A stretch of DNA of 53,683 bases, from positions 1 through 53,683 of the forward strand of contig JABSRZ010000013.1 of assembly GCA_013214705.1 (NCBI GenBank), read 5' to 3'. The DNA is from Hyphomicrobiales bacterium. GTDB taxonomy: Bacteria > Pseudomonadota > Alphaproteobacteria > Rhizobiales > OSC116. Positions 18,775 to 27,350 of this stretch are shown here, one piece after another; positions within the stretch are counted from its first letter, which is position 1, and every line of letters begins with the position of its first letter. The notes under the pieces are model-generated. The model did no database searches and was not told the origin of the DNA. It was given only the letters and a program-made list of their open reading frames with translations. The position numbers were made by a program, and so were the translations under genes.

Positions 18775-19629
18775 CTAACCTAAAAAATCGACTAATTTAT
18801 GGTCGGCACTGCCGGGCTTAAGCGGTTTTTGCTGGCTTTTATGTGGCGCCCAGCCGATCAGATTTAAAATATCAAACTGCGCGGTGACGCGGCCATCAGC
18901 TTGGCCAAACCGTTGTTGGTAAATTTGTGCCGCACGGGCAATGACATTGCGAGTTAACGGCTTGCGCTTGTCGGTTTCGATCAAGCAATTTGTCGCCCCC
19001 ATGGCTCTTAAATCTTTAATCAGGCCGAATATATCGTCATAACGCACGGTTAAGCTGTCCATATCCACCACAGGCAAAGCAAAACCAGCGCGTTGTAGCA
19101 ATGCGCCTATTTGTTGCACAGTGGCAAATGGCAATATCCGGTTCGCCGCGCCGCCGGTTAGCTCGGTTTCTGCCACCAGTAGGCTTTCGCGCAATTCACG
19201 CAAACTATCGCCACCAATTAAATTGGCGGCAAATAGGCCATCGGGTTTTAAGGCATATTTCACTTGCGCAAACAGGCCGGGCAAGTCGTTGACAAATTGC
19301 AGACTTAAACATGAGGTGATTAAATTTACCGATTGGGCTTTTAGTGGCAAAACCTCATCAGAAGCGATTATGTCGGCAGTGTTGCCGCTTGGCTCGATGT
19401 TAAAATAGTGTTCGGTCATATTAAGCTGGCGAATTTGCCGCGCAAAACTGCCATTATAGCCGCCAATATGCACCGCCGTTTCAAACTCACGGGTGATTAT
19501 GCCCAAGCGGTCAATCAGGTCGGCTTCGGCATTTTGCAACAAAAACTGGTTGTCTTTTAACGCCGCATGGCCACACACCCGTTGTTGGGCACGGCGGGTC
19601 AATAATAATTGGCGATTGATAATTTGCAT
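18775..19629 (-). CDS. SAM-dependent methyltransferase, BioC/NDUFAF5-like
   Basis: A 284-residue protein with SAM-fold motif AVHIGGYNGSF (about residues 52-62), a central LITSCLSLQFVNDLPGLF, and LKPDGLFAANLIGGDSLRELRESL. Conserved late segments include LQRAGFALPVVDMDSLTVRY and LIKDLRAMGATN, typical of the BioC/NDUFAF5 group. The mitochondrial member assists complex I assembly by hydroxylating an arginine; the bacterial role is not settled. It is divergent from comF, a frequent alphaproteobacterial arrangement. Confidence 0.8.
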   Translation of the reverse strand: MQIINRQLLLTRRAQQRVCGHAALKDNQFLLQNAEADLIDRLGIITREFETAVHIGGYNGSFARQIRQLNMTEHYFNIEPSGNTADIIASDEVLPLKAQSVNLITSCLSLQFVNDLPGLFAQVKYALKPDGLFAANLIGGDSLRELRESLLVAETELTGGAANRILPFATVQQIGALLQRAGFALPVVDMDSLTVRYDDIFGLIKDLRAMGATNCLIETDKRKPLTRNVIARAAQIYQQRFGQADGRVTAQFDILNLIGWAPHKSQQKPLKPGSADHKLVDFLG

Positions 19630-19679
19630 TTTGTCTCACAAGGCTATTTAATGTCTATATCTACTCAAATATAGAGCTG

Positions 19680-20441
19680 TTGCCTATCCTTAATCGCGCC
19701 TTAAATTTTTTAAATCCACCAAAATGCATTCATTGCCATATGCAGGTGTTAGATCAGGCCGGCCTGTGCCTCGATTGTTGGGGCGAAATGCAATTCATTG
19801 CCCAGCCGATATGTGATGTCACCGGCACACCGCTGCCGTATGGCGTAATAGATGGTACAATAGATAACGGCGCGGATAGGTTGCTCAGCATCGAAGCGTT
19901 GCACCAGCCGCCGCACTATTCAAAAGCTCGAATTGCGGTTAAATTTAGCCCGATTTCACGCAAATTAATTCACAAATTAAAATATCAAGACCAGCAGCAC
20001 ATCGCGCCGCTAATGGCCAAGATGATGGTCAATGCCGCCCGAGATATATTGCCAATTGAGCCGCAATCGGCGGTTATTTGCCCAGTGCCACTTTATCATT
20101 GGCGTTATTTTAAACGGCGGTTTAACCAAGCCGATATCCTGGCCAAAAACATTGCCAAGCTGACCAAAATAAATTATATGCCTAAATTGGTCAAACGCCA
20201 CCGCTCGACCAAAACCCAAGTCGGCCTAACCCGGCTTGAGCGGCAAAATAATGTCAAAGGGGCGTTTAAAATTAGCCCAAAATATTGCCAACAAGCGCAA
20301 GGTAAAGTGGTTTTTATTGTCGATGATGTGGTCACCACCGGGGCAACGGTCGATGAGTTGGCCACCAGTTTAATGGCGGCTGGTTTAGGGCCTATCTATA
20401 TTTTGGCGTTTGCCAAGGTGATTAAAGATACAGTCCTGTAA
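19680..20441 (+). CDS. comF: ComF family protein (phosphoribosyltransferase-like)
   Basis: 253 residues. The N terminus carries two zinc-finger pairs, C16-IH-C19 and C30-LD-C33. The C-terminal phosphoribosyltransferase domain has the PRPP loop VVFIVDDVVTTGATVDEL (from residue 210). RRFNQADILAKNIAK is another conserved ComF segment. The family is linked to DNA uptake or gluconate use, but the biochemical role is unclear. I chose the TTG at 19680 because a later ATG would remove the first Cys pair. Confidence 0.9.
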   Translation: MPILNRALNFLNPPKCIHCHMQVLDQAGLCLDCWGEMQFIAQPICDVTGTPLPYGVIDGTIDNGADRLLSIEALHQPPHYSKARIAVKFSPISRKLIHKLKYQDQQHIAPLMAKMMVNAARDILPIEPQSAVICPVPLYHWRYFKRRFNQADILAKNIAKLTKINYMPKLVKRHRSTKTQVGLTRLERQNNVKGAFKISPKYCQQAQGKVVFIVDDVVTTGATVDELATSLMAAGLGPIYILAFAKVIKDTVL

Positions 20442-20551
20442 ATGCGACAACATTATTTTATGACCCATCAATAAAAAGTGATTTTAATTCGCTAAAAATT
20501 CTATATAAAAACTCTATATATATAATCCCGCTATAAATTAAGGCAGCTACC

Positions 20552-20806
20552 ATGGTTAACGTAGAAATTTACACCACCCGAACATGTCCCTTTTGCATCC
20601 GCGCCAAAGCTTTGTTGGCTTCAAAAAATATCGAGTATACCGAAATAGATGTGCAGGCAGACCCTAGAGTTAAAACTCAGATGATCAAACGCTCACAAGG
20701 CGCACGCAGTGTGCCACAAATATTCATCGGCAATGAGCATATTGGTGGTTGTGATGAATTATTTGCATTGGAATCTAAAAATGCATTAGATGTTATGTTG
20801 GCATAG
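20552..20806 (+). CDS. grxC: Glutaredoxin 3
   Basis: An 84-residue dithiol glutaredoxin with the active site T-C12-PF-C15. RSVPQIFIGNEHIGGCDELF provides the cis-proline and GG-cD glutathione-binding motifs. It reduces protein disulfides and glutathione mixed disulfides. AAGG ribosome site 8 bases before the ATG. The nitrilase-family gene begins 2 bases after its stop, so the two are surely co-transcribed. Confidence 0.95.
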   Translation: MVNVEIYTTRTCPFCIRAKALLASKNIEYTEIDVQADPRVKTQMIKRSQGARSVPQIFIGNEHIGGCDELFALESKNALDVMLA

Positions 20807-20808
20807 AT

Positions 20809-21642
20809 ATGGCGCGTAACCTCCAAGTCGCCTGCATTCAATTATGTGCAGGCCAAAATGTCCAAGAAAATATCGACATTGCCGATGGCTTTATTCGCCA
20901 AGCCGCAGCGGCCGGTGCAAAACTTATCGCTACGCCAGAGCAAACCTCTTTAATGGAGTTGGCTGGCGTGGCGTTGTTTGAAAACATCTATTTGCAAGAA
21001 GATTGCCCATCATTCGCGCATTTTAAACGGCTGGCCAAAGAGCTAAAAATCTATCTGTCTATTGGCTCATTGGCGATTTTAAATAAAGATGGCAGCGTGT
21101 CGAACCGGGGTTTTTTGTTTGCACCCGATGGGCATGTGATTAGCCATTATAACAAAATTCATATGTTTGACATGACGCTTGGCGATGGTGAAAGCTATCA
21201 AGAATCGGCAACTTATAAGGCTGGCGAAAACCTGACATTTGTGCAAACTGCATTGTTTGGCTTTGGCCACAGCATTTGCTACGATTTACGGTTTCCGAAG
21301 CTTTACAACAGGTTAGCTCATATGGGTGCCGAAATTATCAGCGTGCCTTCGGCCTTTACCAAAACCACCGGCAGCGCTCATTGGCATATTTTACTGCGCG
21401 CCCGTGCCATCGAAACCGGTAGTTTTATCATGGCAGCCGCCCAAGGTGGCAGACATCAAAATGGCCGCGATACCTTTGGCCATAGCCTCATCATCAACCC
21501 GTGGGGCGAAGTGCTGGCCGAGATGAAGAACGATGAAAATGGCCAAGTGCCAACCGGTTATATAATGGCCGAAATAGACCTAGATGATGTAGCAAAAACC
21601 CGTGAGCGGATACCGGTTTTGCAAAATGAAGGCAATTTTTAA
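20809..21642 (+). CDS. Carbon-nitrogen hydrolase (nitrilase superfamily, Nit-like amidase)
   Basis: A 277-residue amidase with the Glu-Lys-Cys triad E44 (TPEQTS), K116 (HYNKIHMFD) and C157 (SICYDLRFPKLY). HWHILLRARAIETGSFIMAA is another conserved stretch. Best matched by its motifs to Nit1/Nit2-like enzymes that hydrolyse deaminated glutathione or omega-amides; the grxC pairing is consistent with a glutathione-repair role. It sits 2 bases after grxC. Confidence 0.88.
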   Translation: MARNLQVACIQLCAGQNVQENIDIADGFIRQAAAAGAKLIATPEQTSLMELAGVALFENIYLQEDCPSFAHFKRLAKELKIYLSIGSLAILNKDGSVSNRGFLFAPDGHVISHYNKIHMFDMTLGDGESYQESATYKAGENLTFVQTALFGFGHSICYDLRFPKLYNRLAHMGAEIISVPSAFTKTTGSAHWHILLRARAIETGSFIMAAAQGGRHQNGRDTFGHSLIINPWGEVLAEMKNDENGQVPTGYIMAEIDLDDVAKTRERIPVLQNEGNF

Positions 21643-21670
21643 ACCGATAAGTTATTACAAATCTATGAAT

Positions 21671-22390
21671 TTATAATGCCGCGATGATTGGTTTTAAGGC
21701 TTTGATGCGGGCTTTGTTGCTGGGGTAATCGGCTTGGTTGGTAACGTTATATTTGGCCTGAAATATATCCAACCGTTCGAGCAATATTATAGCTTGGGAC
21801 GGCCTATAACCGGCATTGGCAATTAATTTCATGCTATATTTATCGGCCGCCAATTCTTGGGTTTGGTTAAACTGCGCGGCTGAATTTGTGGTGCGCAACA
21901 AATGATGCCCTAGCTGAATGTGCGAAATTTCATGCGCCACCACACTGGCCAATTGGTCATCATTGTCGACAAATTTCATCAAACCAACGGTTACATATAA
22001 ATAGGCAATGCGCGACTGCGAACTTAACGAAAACGCATTCACGCTATCTGAAGCGATGACTATCGGCGTAAATTTTTTATCCAGCAATTGGTTTTTTGCC
22101 AGCAGCTGCTGCATGACGCGGCGTAATTTATTGTTGGTGGCCTTATCTAGGCTCGCCCCGCCTTGTTTGGCGAGGTGTTTTTTATGGGTGGTTTTGATGA
22201 TGTTGTCATATACAATAGACTTATATTGCGGGTTGGCTTTATTGGCCTTATCGGTTTCAACATTTGCCAGTTTAGTGACATCATCGCCATTGACATCAAA
22301 GCTATTGTTTAAGCTAATTAACGGGCTGCAAGCTACCAAGCTTCCCAGCAGCAATGCCACGCCTAATTTTAACAATTTTGCCAAATACAT
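21671..22390 (-). CDS. M48-family metalloprotease, lipoprotein
   Basis: 239 residues with a lipobox L18-V-A-C21, so probably lipid-anchored in the envelope. The zinc motif is H153-EIS-H157 with the third ligand in QELAADKYSMKL (E179). This is the M48 arrangement seen in BepA/LoiP-like periplasmic proteases that handle outer-membrane proteins. It lacks a TPR domain. Last gene of a short operon after hpt and the response regulator (12-base gap). Confidence 0.88.
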   Translation of the reverse strand: MYLAKLLKLGVALLLGSLVACSPLISLNNSFDVNGDDVTKLANVETDKANKANPQYKSIVYDNIIKTTHKKHLAKQGGASLDKATNNKLRRVMQQLLAKNQLLDKKFTPIVIASDSVNAFSLSSQSRIAYLYVTVGLMKFVDNDDQLASVVAHEISHIQLGHHLLRTTNSAAQFNQTQELAADKYSMKLIANAGYRPSQAIILLERLDIFQAKYNVTNQADYPSNKARIKALKPIIAAL

Positions 22391-22402
22391 ATTTCCTCAA
22401 AA

Positions 22403-22795
22403 TCAATCAAATTGTTGGTTGATAATGCCGACCAGATGCGCTAATTCAAACGGTTTTTCGAGAATATCGACCACCAAATTTTCCAAACCATGTGCTCGTT
22501 CGCGTTGCTGGGCATATCCGGTCATCAAAATTATCGGTATGTGCGGCATGTCGCGCGCCACATTTAGCGCCAAGGCGATGCCATCCATAACCGGCATCTG
22601 AATGTCCGATACAATCAGATGAATCTCAGTGCCAGCATGGCTTTGCTCTAACAGTTGCAGGGCTTGTGCGCCATTTTCACTCAGCACAGTTTCAAACCCG
22701 TGGCGGTTCAAGCCGCGCCGTAAAAAATCGGCAATGTCGGCTTGATCCTCAACAATTAGAATTCGCTTTTGGTTAGCCATCATCTTCGTCATCAT
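22403..22795 (-). CDS. Single-domain response regulator (CheY-like)
   Basis: 130 residues forming only a receiver domain. Phosphoacceptor D64 lies in IVSDIQMPVMDG, the acidic pair at E16-D17 in LIVEDQAD, T92 in MTGYA, and K114 in LEKPF. There is no output domain, so it acts by protein contact. The start overlaps the end of hpt by 23 bases; start codons at the fifth or sixth codon are equally possible. The partner kinase is not in this window. Confidence 0.9.
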   Translation of the reverse strand: MMTKMMANQKRILIVEDQADIADFLRRGLNRHGFETVLSENGAQALQLLEQSHAGTEIHLIVSDIQMPVMDGIALALNVARDMPHIPIILMTGYAQQRERAHGLENLVVDILEKPFELAHLVGIINQQFD

Positions 22796-23330
22796 CTACA
22801 ACCACGCCAATAAACGGCAGTTGGCGGTAACCATGTGCCATGTCCATGCCATAGCCAATCACAAATAAATCGTCACAGTCAAAGGCTTTGTGGTCGGGCG
22901 TAATGTCGACAACGCGGTTGTGCGGCTTATCTAACAACACACATGTACGCACGGTTTTGGCGCCGCGCGCATACATTAGATCTTTGGCGAATGCCATGGT
23001 GCGGCCACTTTCCAAAATGTCATCGACCAATAGGATTTCGCGGCCTTTCACTTCATTGGTAATGTCGCGCATAATTTGCACTTTGCCGCTAGATGTCTGG
23101 CGGTCGCCATAGCTAGACAGGGTGATGAATTCAACATCCGGCGTGCCGCCAGCGCGGTGAATGGCGCGTAATAAATCGGCGGCAAATATAAAGCTACCTT
23201 TTAAAATGGAAATCACCAATACATTTTCGGGCAGTTTTGCCGTCACTTCTTTGGCAAGCCGTTCCACTTCGGTGGCTAGGGTTTGTTCGTCATAAAGCAC
23301 TTTTATGTTGGGTTTTTTATTCTGTGTCAT
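22773..23330 (-). CDS. hpt: Hypoxanthine phosphoribosyltransferase
   Basis: A 185-residue purine salvage enzyme that converts hypoxanthine (and guanine) with PRPP to nucleotides. ISILKGSFIFAADLLRAI, the PRPP loop EILLVDDILESGRTM (residues 98-112) and the late DLFVIGYGMD are diagnostic. It ends in an acidic tail VVDDDEDDG. First gene of the hpt - response regulator - M48 protease operon. Confidence 0.94.
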   Translation of the reverse strand: MTQNKKPNIKVLYDEQTLATEVERLAKEVTAKLPENVLVISILKGSFIFAADLLRAIHRAGGTPDVEFITLSSYGDRQTSSGKVQIMRDITNEVKGREILLVDDILESGRTMAFAKDLMYARGAKTVRTCVLLDKPHNRVVDITPDHKAFDCDDLFVIGYGMDMAHGYRQLPFIGVVVDDDEDDG

Positions 23331-23379
23331 GGGTCTATCTTCACTTGTTTGGTCTATCGAGATTTAAAATTAACCGAAA

Positions 23380-24546
23380 TTATTTGCCTGCGAGCTTATT
23401 GTCAATGATAAATTGAAATTTAACTTTTTTGGCTTGGGCAGCGGGGTCTTTCATGCCGGATTTAAATGACACAATTTCACCCGCCGCCAAACTGATTTTG
23501 GCAATGTCAATTGGCCAATTAAATATGTTATTGCCGCCAGCATCGATTAAGTAACCGCGCACCTTTGGCAGTGTTTTGCTGCTATTGCTGCTGTTCATAA
23601 TGCTGCCATTTACCAGCAAGAACTCAATGCCATCTTGGGTTTGGTGACGCACATTAATGTTGACAAATTCCAAACCAATAATGTTGGTTTCAAACCCATA
23701 TAATTCATAAGCCGCCGCACTTTTAGGAAAATAATTTATAATCAAATCTTTACCGATGATAAATGTGCCGAGCAAAATAGAGGCGGCAATGCCTAAACCG
23801 CCCCAATAAATAAGCTTTGATTTTTTACGCCTGAGCGGGTTTTTCCGATAAACAGCCGATTGCGAGGGCAGGGCGCGTTCAAACTCAGCTTCATCGGTTT
23901 GTTGCGGGCGGGCTTTGGCTTTTGCGTCTGCGGTTTTAGCCACTGGCGCATCAAACATATCATCTATAGCGTCTTGGTCGTTTTCTTCGCTGGCATTGTC
24001 GTCGTTTGGATTATCATCGCTTGCATTGTCATCGGTAACGGGCGCGGCAAACATGTCATCTATGGCGTTCTGGTCGTTTTCTTCGCTGCCACCTTCATTG
24101 GCATCAGCAGTTGCGAACATATCATCAATTGAGCTTTGATCGTTTTCTTCGCTGCCACCTTCAATGGCATCAGGGGTGGCGAACATATCATCAATTGAGC
24201 TTTGATCGTTTTCTTCGTTTCCATTTTCAACAGCGTCGGGCGTAGCAAACATGTCATCAATTGAACTTTGGTCATTATCTTGGTCAGCGGGTTTGGTGGT
24301 TTTAGCCGCTTCGACCGTGGTTTTTTTGGCAGGCTTGGCTTTATCAGCAATTTTAGTTTTTTCAGCAGTTTTGGGCTTTTCAGCGGTTTTGGGGCTGGGC
24401 TTTGCCGCGGTTTCCGGCTCTGGTTTTGGGTCAAATTCGCGCCACACATGCGCGCAAGACGAGCATTTCAGCTTCCTGCCTTTTGCCCCCATTTGGTCTA
24501 ATCCAATTGCAAATTTCGTCTCACAATTGGGACAAGTAATTTTCAT
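23380..24546 (-). CDS. MJ0042-type zinc-ribbon membrane protein with acidic tandem repeats
   Basis: 388 residues. A zinc ribbon begins the protein (C5-PN-C8, C28-SS-C31). It is followed by a Lys/Ala/Pro-rich stretch and then five repeats containing NDQxxIDDMF, at residues 91, 113, 135, 157 and 189; the first four are spaced exactly 22 residues. One membrane helix lies near 245-265 and a periplasmic domain follows (DUF3426-like). It is divergent from ftsE, an arrangement frequent in alphaproteobacteria, which suggests a link to division or envelope control. The function is unknown. Confidence 0.8.
   Translation of the reverse strand: MKITCPNCETKFAIGLDQMGAKGRKLKCSSCAHVWREFDPKPEPETAAKPSPKTAEKPKTAEKTKIADKAKPAKKTTVEAAKTTKPADQDNDQSSIDDMFATPDAVENGNEENDQSSIDDMFATPDAIEGGSEENDQSSIDDMFATADANEGGSEENDQNAIDDMFAAPVTDDNASDDNPNDDNASEENDQDAIDDMFDAPVAKTADAKAKARPQQTDEAEFERALPSQSAVYRKNPLRRKKSKLIYWGGLGIAASILLGTFIIGKDLIINYFPKSAAAYELYGFETNIIGLEFVNINVRHQTQDGIEFLLVNGSIMNSSNSSKTLPKVRGYLIDAGGNNIFNWPIDIAKISLAAGEIVSFKSGMKDPAAQAKKVKFQFIIDNKLAGK
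24049..24276 (-). repeat. Tandem 66-bp coding repeats
   Basis: Within the zinc-ribbon gene, three near-identical 66-base units (24276 down to 24079) plus a diverged fourth encode 22-residue repeats rich in Asp, Glu, Asn and Ser. Near-identity at DNA level indicates recent expansion by slippage or recombination, and copy number may vary between strains. Confidence 0.85.
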
Positions 24547-24767
24547 GCCGATTTTGTTCCGCTTTTATAATCGCACTAGCCGCACTATACTGTTTATGGT
24601 TAATAAATAATCAACACATTTTGCCGATATTAACAAGTAGTTAATGTCTAGATGCTAAGAAATTATTTATATTTAGGGTTTTAAACCCAAATATCAGAAT
24701 TTTGCCATAAACCTAACGCATTATATCAAGATATTGATTAAAATTAACTTAAGTGATGGAGTCAGAT

Positions 24768-25430
24768 TTGATCCGATTTGAAAATGTAGGTTTGCGCTAC
24801 GGCATTGGGCCGGAAATATTGCGCAATGTTTCATTTCACATAGAGCCACAGTCGTTTTATTTCATTAGCGGGCCGAGTGGCGCGGGCAAATCTAGCTTGC
24901 TAAATTTAATGTTTTTATCGATGCGCCCAACGAGAGGCTTGGTTACCTGTTTTGGCAAAGATATGTCGACCCTAAACCGCAACGAATTGGCGCAAATGCG
25001 GCGCAAAATTGGCGTGGTATTTCAAGATTTTCGCCTGCTCGACCATTTAACAATTTACGAAAACGTATCGCTGCCATTGCGGGTGCGGGGCTTCCCAGAA
25101 CATACCTACCGCCAAGATGTCATCGAGCTTATGCAATGGGTCGATTTGGGCGATCATATGCACGTTTACCCCAATGTTTTATCTGGCGGCGAAAAGCAAC
25201 GTACTGCCATAGCCCGCGCGGTTATTGGCCAACCAGATTTGCTATTGGCAGATGAACCAACCGGCAATGTAGACCCAGAACTTGCCGCTCGCTTGCTGCG
25301 TTTATTTGTTGAATTGAACAAAATGGGCACCTCAATTGTCATCGCCACGCACGACCATGAGTTGATGAACCAATTTAGGGCGCCGCGCTTAATGTTGGAT
25401 GATGGCGAAGTGTATTTAACTGAACCGTAA
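24768..25430 (+). CDS. ftsE: Cell division ATP-binding protein FtsE
   Basis: ABC ATPase that pairs with FtsX at the division site to activate peptidoglycan hydrolases. Walker A is GPSGAGKSS, the signature LSGGEKQR and Walker B LLLADEPTGN; FQDFRLLDHLTIYENVSLP is typical of FtsE. I place the start at the TTG at 24768, with GGAG 6 bases upstream, giving the standard beginning LIRFENVGLRYG (221 residues). GTG at 24753 and ATG at 24756 are in frame but lack a ribosome site. Followed by ftsX. Confidence 0.94.
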   Translation: MIRFENVGLRYGIGPEILRNVSFHIEPQSFYFISGPSGAGKSSLLNLMFLSMRPTRGLVTCFGKDMSTLNRNELAQMRRKIGVVFQDFRLLDHLTIYENVSLPLRVRGFPEHTYRQDVIELMQWVDLGDHMHVYPNVLSGGEKQRTAIARAVIGQPDLLLADEPTGNVDPELAARLLRLFVELNKMGTSIVIATHDHELMNQFRAPRLMLDDGEVYLTEP

Positions 25431-25451
25431 GCGTCAAATGTGGCAATAACT

Positions 25452-25490
25452 GAGTGTTGAACGAACTGATAATTGAGCGCTGAGCGAACT
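25452..25490 (+). repeat. Imperfect 16-bp direct repeat before ftsX
   Basis: GAGTGTTGAACGAACT (25452-25467) and GAGCGCTGAGCGAACT (25475-25490) differ at three positions, with a 23-base period, in the 88-base ftsE-ftsX gap. It may be a binding site or a chance duplication. Confidence 0.4.
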
Positions 25491-25518
25491 TATAAATGTG
25501 GAATGAGATTAAATCTAA

Positions 25519-26967
25519 ATGGTAAATAGACCACCAAATGACCCGCGATATGCACCACTTCAGACCCAACCCAAGCGGCCTCGGCCGCTTGATGGCGAGC
25601 AAATTTACGTTAATGAGGGCCAGTTTCTCAACCAAGGCCATTATGAAAATGCCGAGCAAGTCCACCATCAGATAGATCAAGATTTAAATTCGCCATATCC
25701 ACCCAGCCAACCAGATTATGGTGCAGTTCAGCCACAGGCGGCCGATCACCACGGCTCAGGACAAAGGCAAAGCCAGGCGCAAGGACATGGGCAAGCACAA
25801 GGGCAGGGGCAAGCACAAGGACATGGGCAAGCGCAAGGGCAGGGGCATTTGCGGCAAGAATTTGTCCAAGGCAGTGAATATCAACAACCACCGAGCGATC
25901 AAAACCCGCCCTTTGCCTCGCCTCAAGCTCATGCGCTTGGCGAACAGGTTATAGAAGATGAAAACCCCAAAAGCGGGGTTGGCAGCATTGCCACATTTGG
26001 CAATTCCTTGGCCAATAAAAACCGCGCACCGTCCAAATTATCGCCCATTATCCCGCGTGATAGCATCATCGGCAAAAGCATATTATTCATCATTGTCGCC
26101 ATGTGCTTTCTGGCCAGTCTCTCGATAGTATTTTTGCTGCTGGTGCAATCTAGTGTCGATGGCTGGACATCAGACATTGGCAAGCAAGCCACCGTGCAAA
26201 TCCTCCCGTCGCCAGAGCGCGATGTCGATGCAGATATTGCCACCGCGTTAAAAATTATCCGCGCCACCAACGGCATTGCCTTGGCCGAACCATTGACCAA
26301 AAACGAAACCGCAAAATTGTTAGAACCGTGGATTGGTGATGGCATTATCGGCCAAGATGCCAACAATAATGACATTTCAATATTAGATGAATTGCCCATT
26401 CCGGCGCTCATCGCCTTGGAATTTATCGCCGGTCATAATGTAGATTTAAATCTGCTCGATGTGGCGCTTAAATCGGCCATACCCGGCGCCAGTGTGGATG
26501 ATCATAAAAAATGGTTATCGCATCTTTCATCCATCGGCAATATCTTGAAAATCTCGGCATTCGCAGTGTTGGCATTGGTCATCGGCATCACCATAACCAT
26601 CATTGTTTTTGCCACCGATGCCGCCCTAAATAGCAATAAAACCAGCATCGAAATATTATTCTTAGTCGGTGCCGAAGAAGGCTTCATCACCAAAGAAGTG
26701 CGTTATCATTTCTTATGGTTAGGCCTCAAAGCCGGGGTTTTTGGCGCATTTATTTGCATCGCCTTCATCTTGTTGCTCGGCCTCGTGGTCAACATAATCT
26801 ACGCCGCCCAATTCGATAATCTCGCTGCCGCCCGCATACTTTTCGGCCAAGTCACCCTTTCCCCTTACCAATATCTCTACCTATTATTGGTGCCTTTATT
26901 CACCACAATCATTGCCGGAATTACGGTACACCTCTCCGCCCGCAAAATTATCAACACTCTGCACTGA
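25519..26967 (+). CDS. ftsX: Cell division protein FtsX with long Gln/Gly-repeat N-terminal extension
   Basis: 482 residues, clearly longer than a typical FtsX of about 300. Residues 1-180 are cytoplasmic, polar and Pro/Gln-rich, with a Q-A-Q-G-H-G repeat at 81-110. TM1 is near 187-210. A periplasmic loop follows containing VDADIATALKIIRATNGIALAEPL, the equivalent of the hydrolase-contacting domain. TM2 to TM4 lie near 343-368, 398-430 and 450-478 in the FtsX/MacB-like permease fold. Partners are FtsE and envelope hydrolases. It follows ftsE after 88 bases. Confidence 0.92.
   Translation: MVNRPPNDPRYAPLQTQPKRPRPLDGEQIYVNEGQFLNQGHYENAEQVHHQIDQDLNSPYPPSQPDYGAVQPQAADHHGSGQRQSQAQGHGQAQGQGQAQGHGQAQGQGHLRQEFVQGSEYQQPPSDQNPPFASPQAHALGEQVIEDENPKSGVGSIATFGNSLANKNRAPSKLSPIIPRDSIIGKSILFIIVAMCFLASLSIVFLLLVQSSVDGWTSDIGKQATVQILPSPERDVDADIATALKIIRATNGIALAEPLTKNETAKLLEPWIGDGIIGQDANNNDISILDELPIPALIALEFIAGHNVDLNLLDVALKSAIPGASVDDHKKWLSHLSSIGNILKISAFAVLALVIGITITIIVFATDAALNSNKTSIEILFLVGAEEGFITKEVRYHFLWLGLKAGVFGAFICIAFILLLGLVVNIIYAAQFDNLAAARILFGQVTLSPYQYLYLLLVPLFTTIIAGITVHLSARKIINTLH
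25780..25851 (+). repeat. Two 36-bp tandem repeats coding Gln/Gly in ftsX
   Basis: A 36-base unit beginning CAAGGACATGGGCAAGC at 25780 is repeated at 25816 with few changes, each containing shorter CAAGGGCAGGGGC subrepeats. It encodes the low-complexity extension of FtsX and is prone to length change. Confidence 0.8.
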
Positions 26968-27151
26968 AGAATACACTGAAAAATAACTTCAATCTTTGTC
27001 GTTAAACCCCTTCAATGGGCGGCCTGCCCATTTGCGCGGGCTTTGCCTAAAATATTTTTGTTATTTTCCAGCGCGGTTGGAATTGGTGTGGTTTTTTTGC
27101 CCCAAGCTCAGCGAATCTGTGTTAGCCTTGGCAAAAATATTAGAGGTCAAA

Positions 27152-27340
27152 ATGTCAGATAATTTTATATATGTAGTTTATGCCGCAATCGTTTTTCTGG
27201 TTGTGGTTTTGGCCACAGGTTTATGGACCATGCTTAAAGGCGGGCGGCCCAACAAATCTCAAAGAATGATGCGCTGGCGCTTGGGTGCACAATTATTATT
27301 ATTGGCCTTGGTGTTTATCTTTGTGTTTTATTATAGATAG
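27152..27340 (+). CDS. Twin transmembrane (HIG1-like) small membrane protein
   Basis: A 62-residue protein with two membrane helices (about residues 5-25 and 43-60) joined by a basic loop KGGRPNKSQRMMRWR. The RMMRWR-LGAQ pattern matches the HIG1-type twin-membrane proteins found beside cobalamin adenosyltransferase and ETF genes in many alphaproteobacteria. I chose the ATG at 27152 because of AGAGG 5 bases upstream; upstream in-frame codons do not look like protein. HIG1 relatives modulate respiratory complexes; the role here is inferred. Confidence 0.82.
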   Translation: MSDNFIYVVYAAIVFLVVVLATGLWTMLKGGRPNKSQRMMRWRLGAQLLLLALVFIFVFYYR

Positions 27341-27350
27341 GCTTTCATCC

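Noticed and set aside
27014-27032. Small hairpin AATGGGC-GGCCT-GCCCATT after ftsX
   Set aside because: A seven-base stem with no T-run directly after it; too weak to call a terminator.
26996-27151. N-terminal extension of the twin-membrane protein
   Set aside because: The family begins at the ATG at 27152 with its own AGAGG ribosome site; the upstream part has many Cys, Phe and Leu residues but no conserved pattern.
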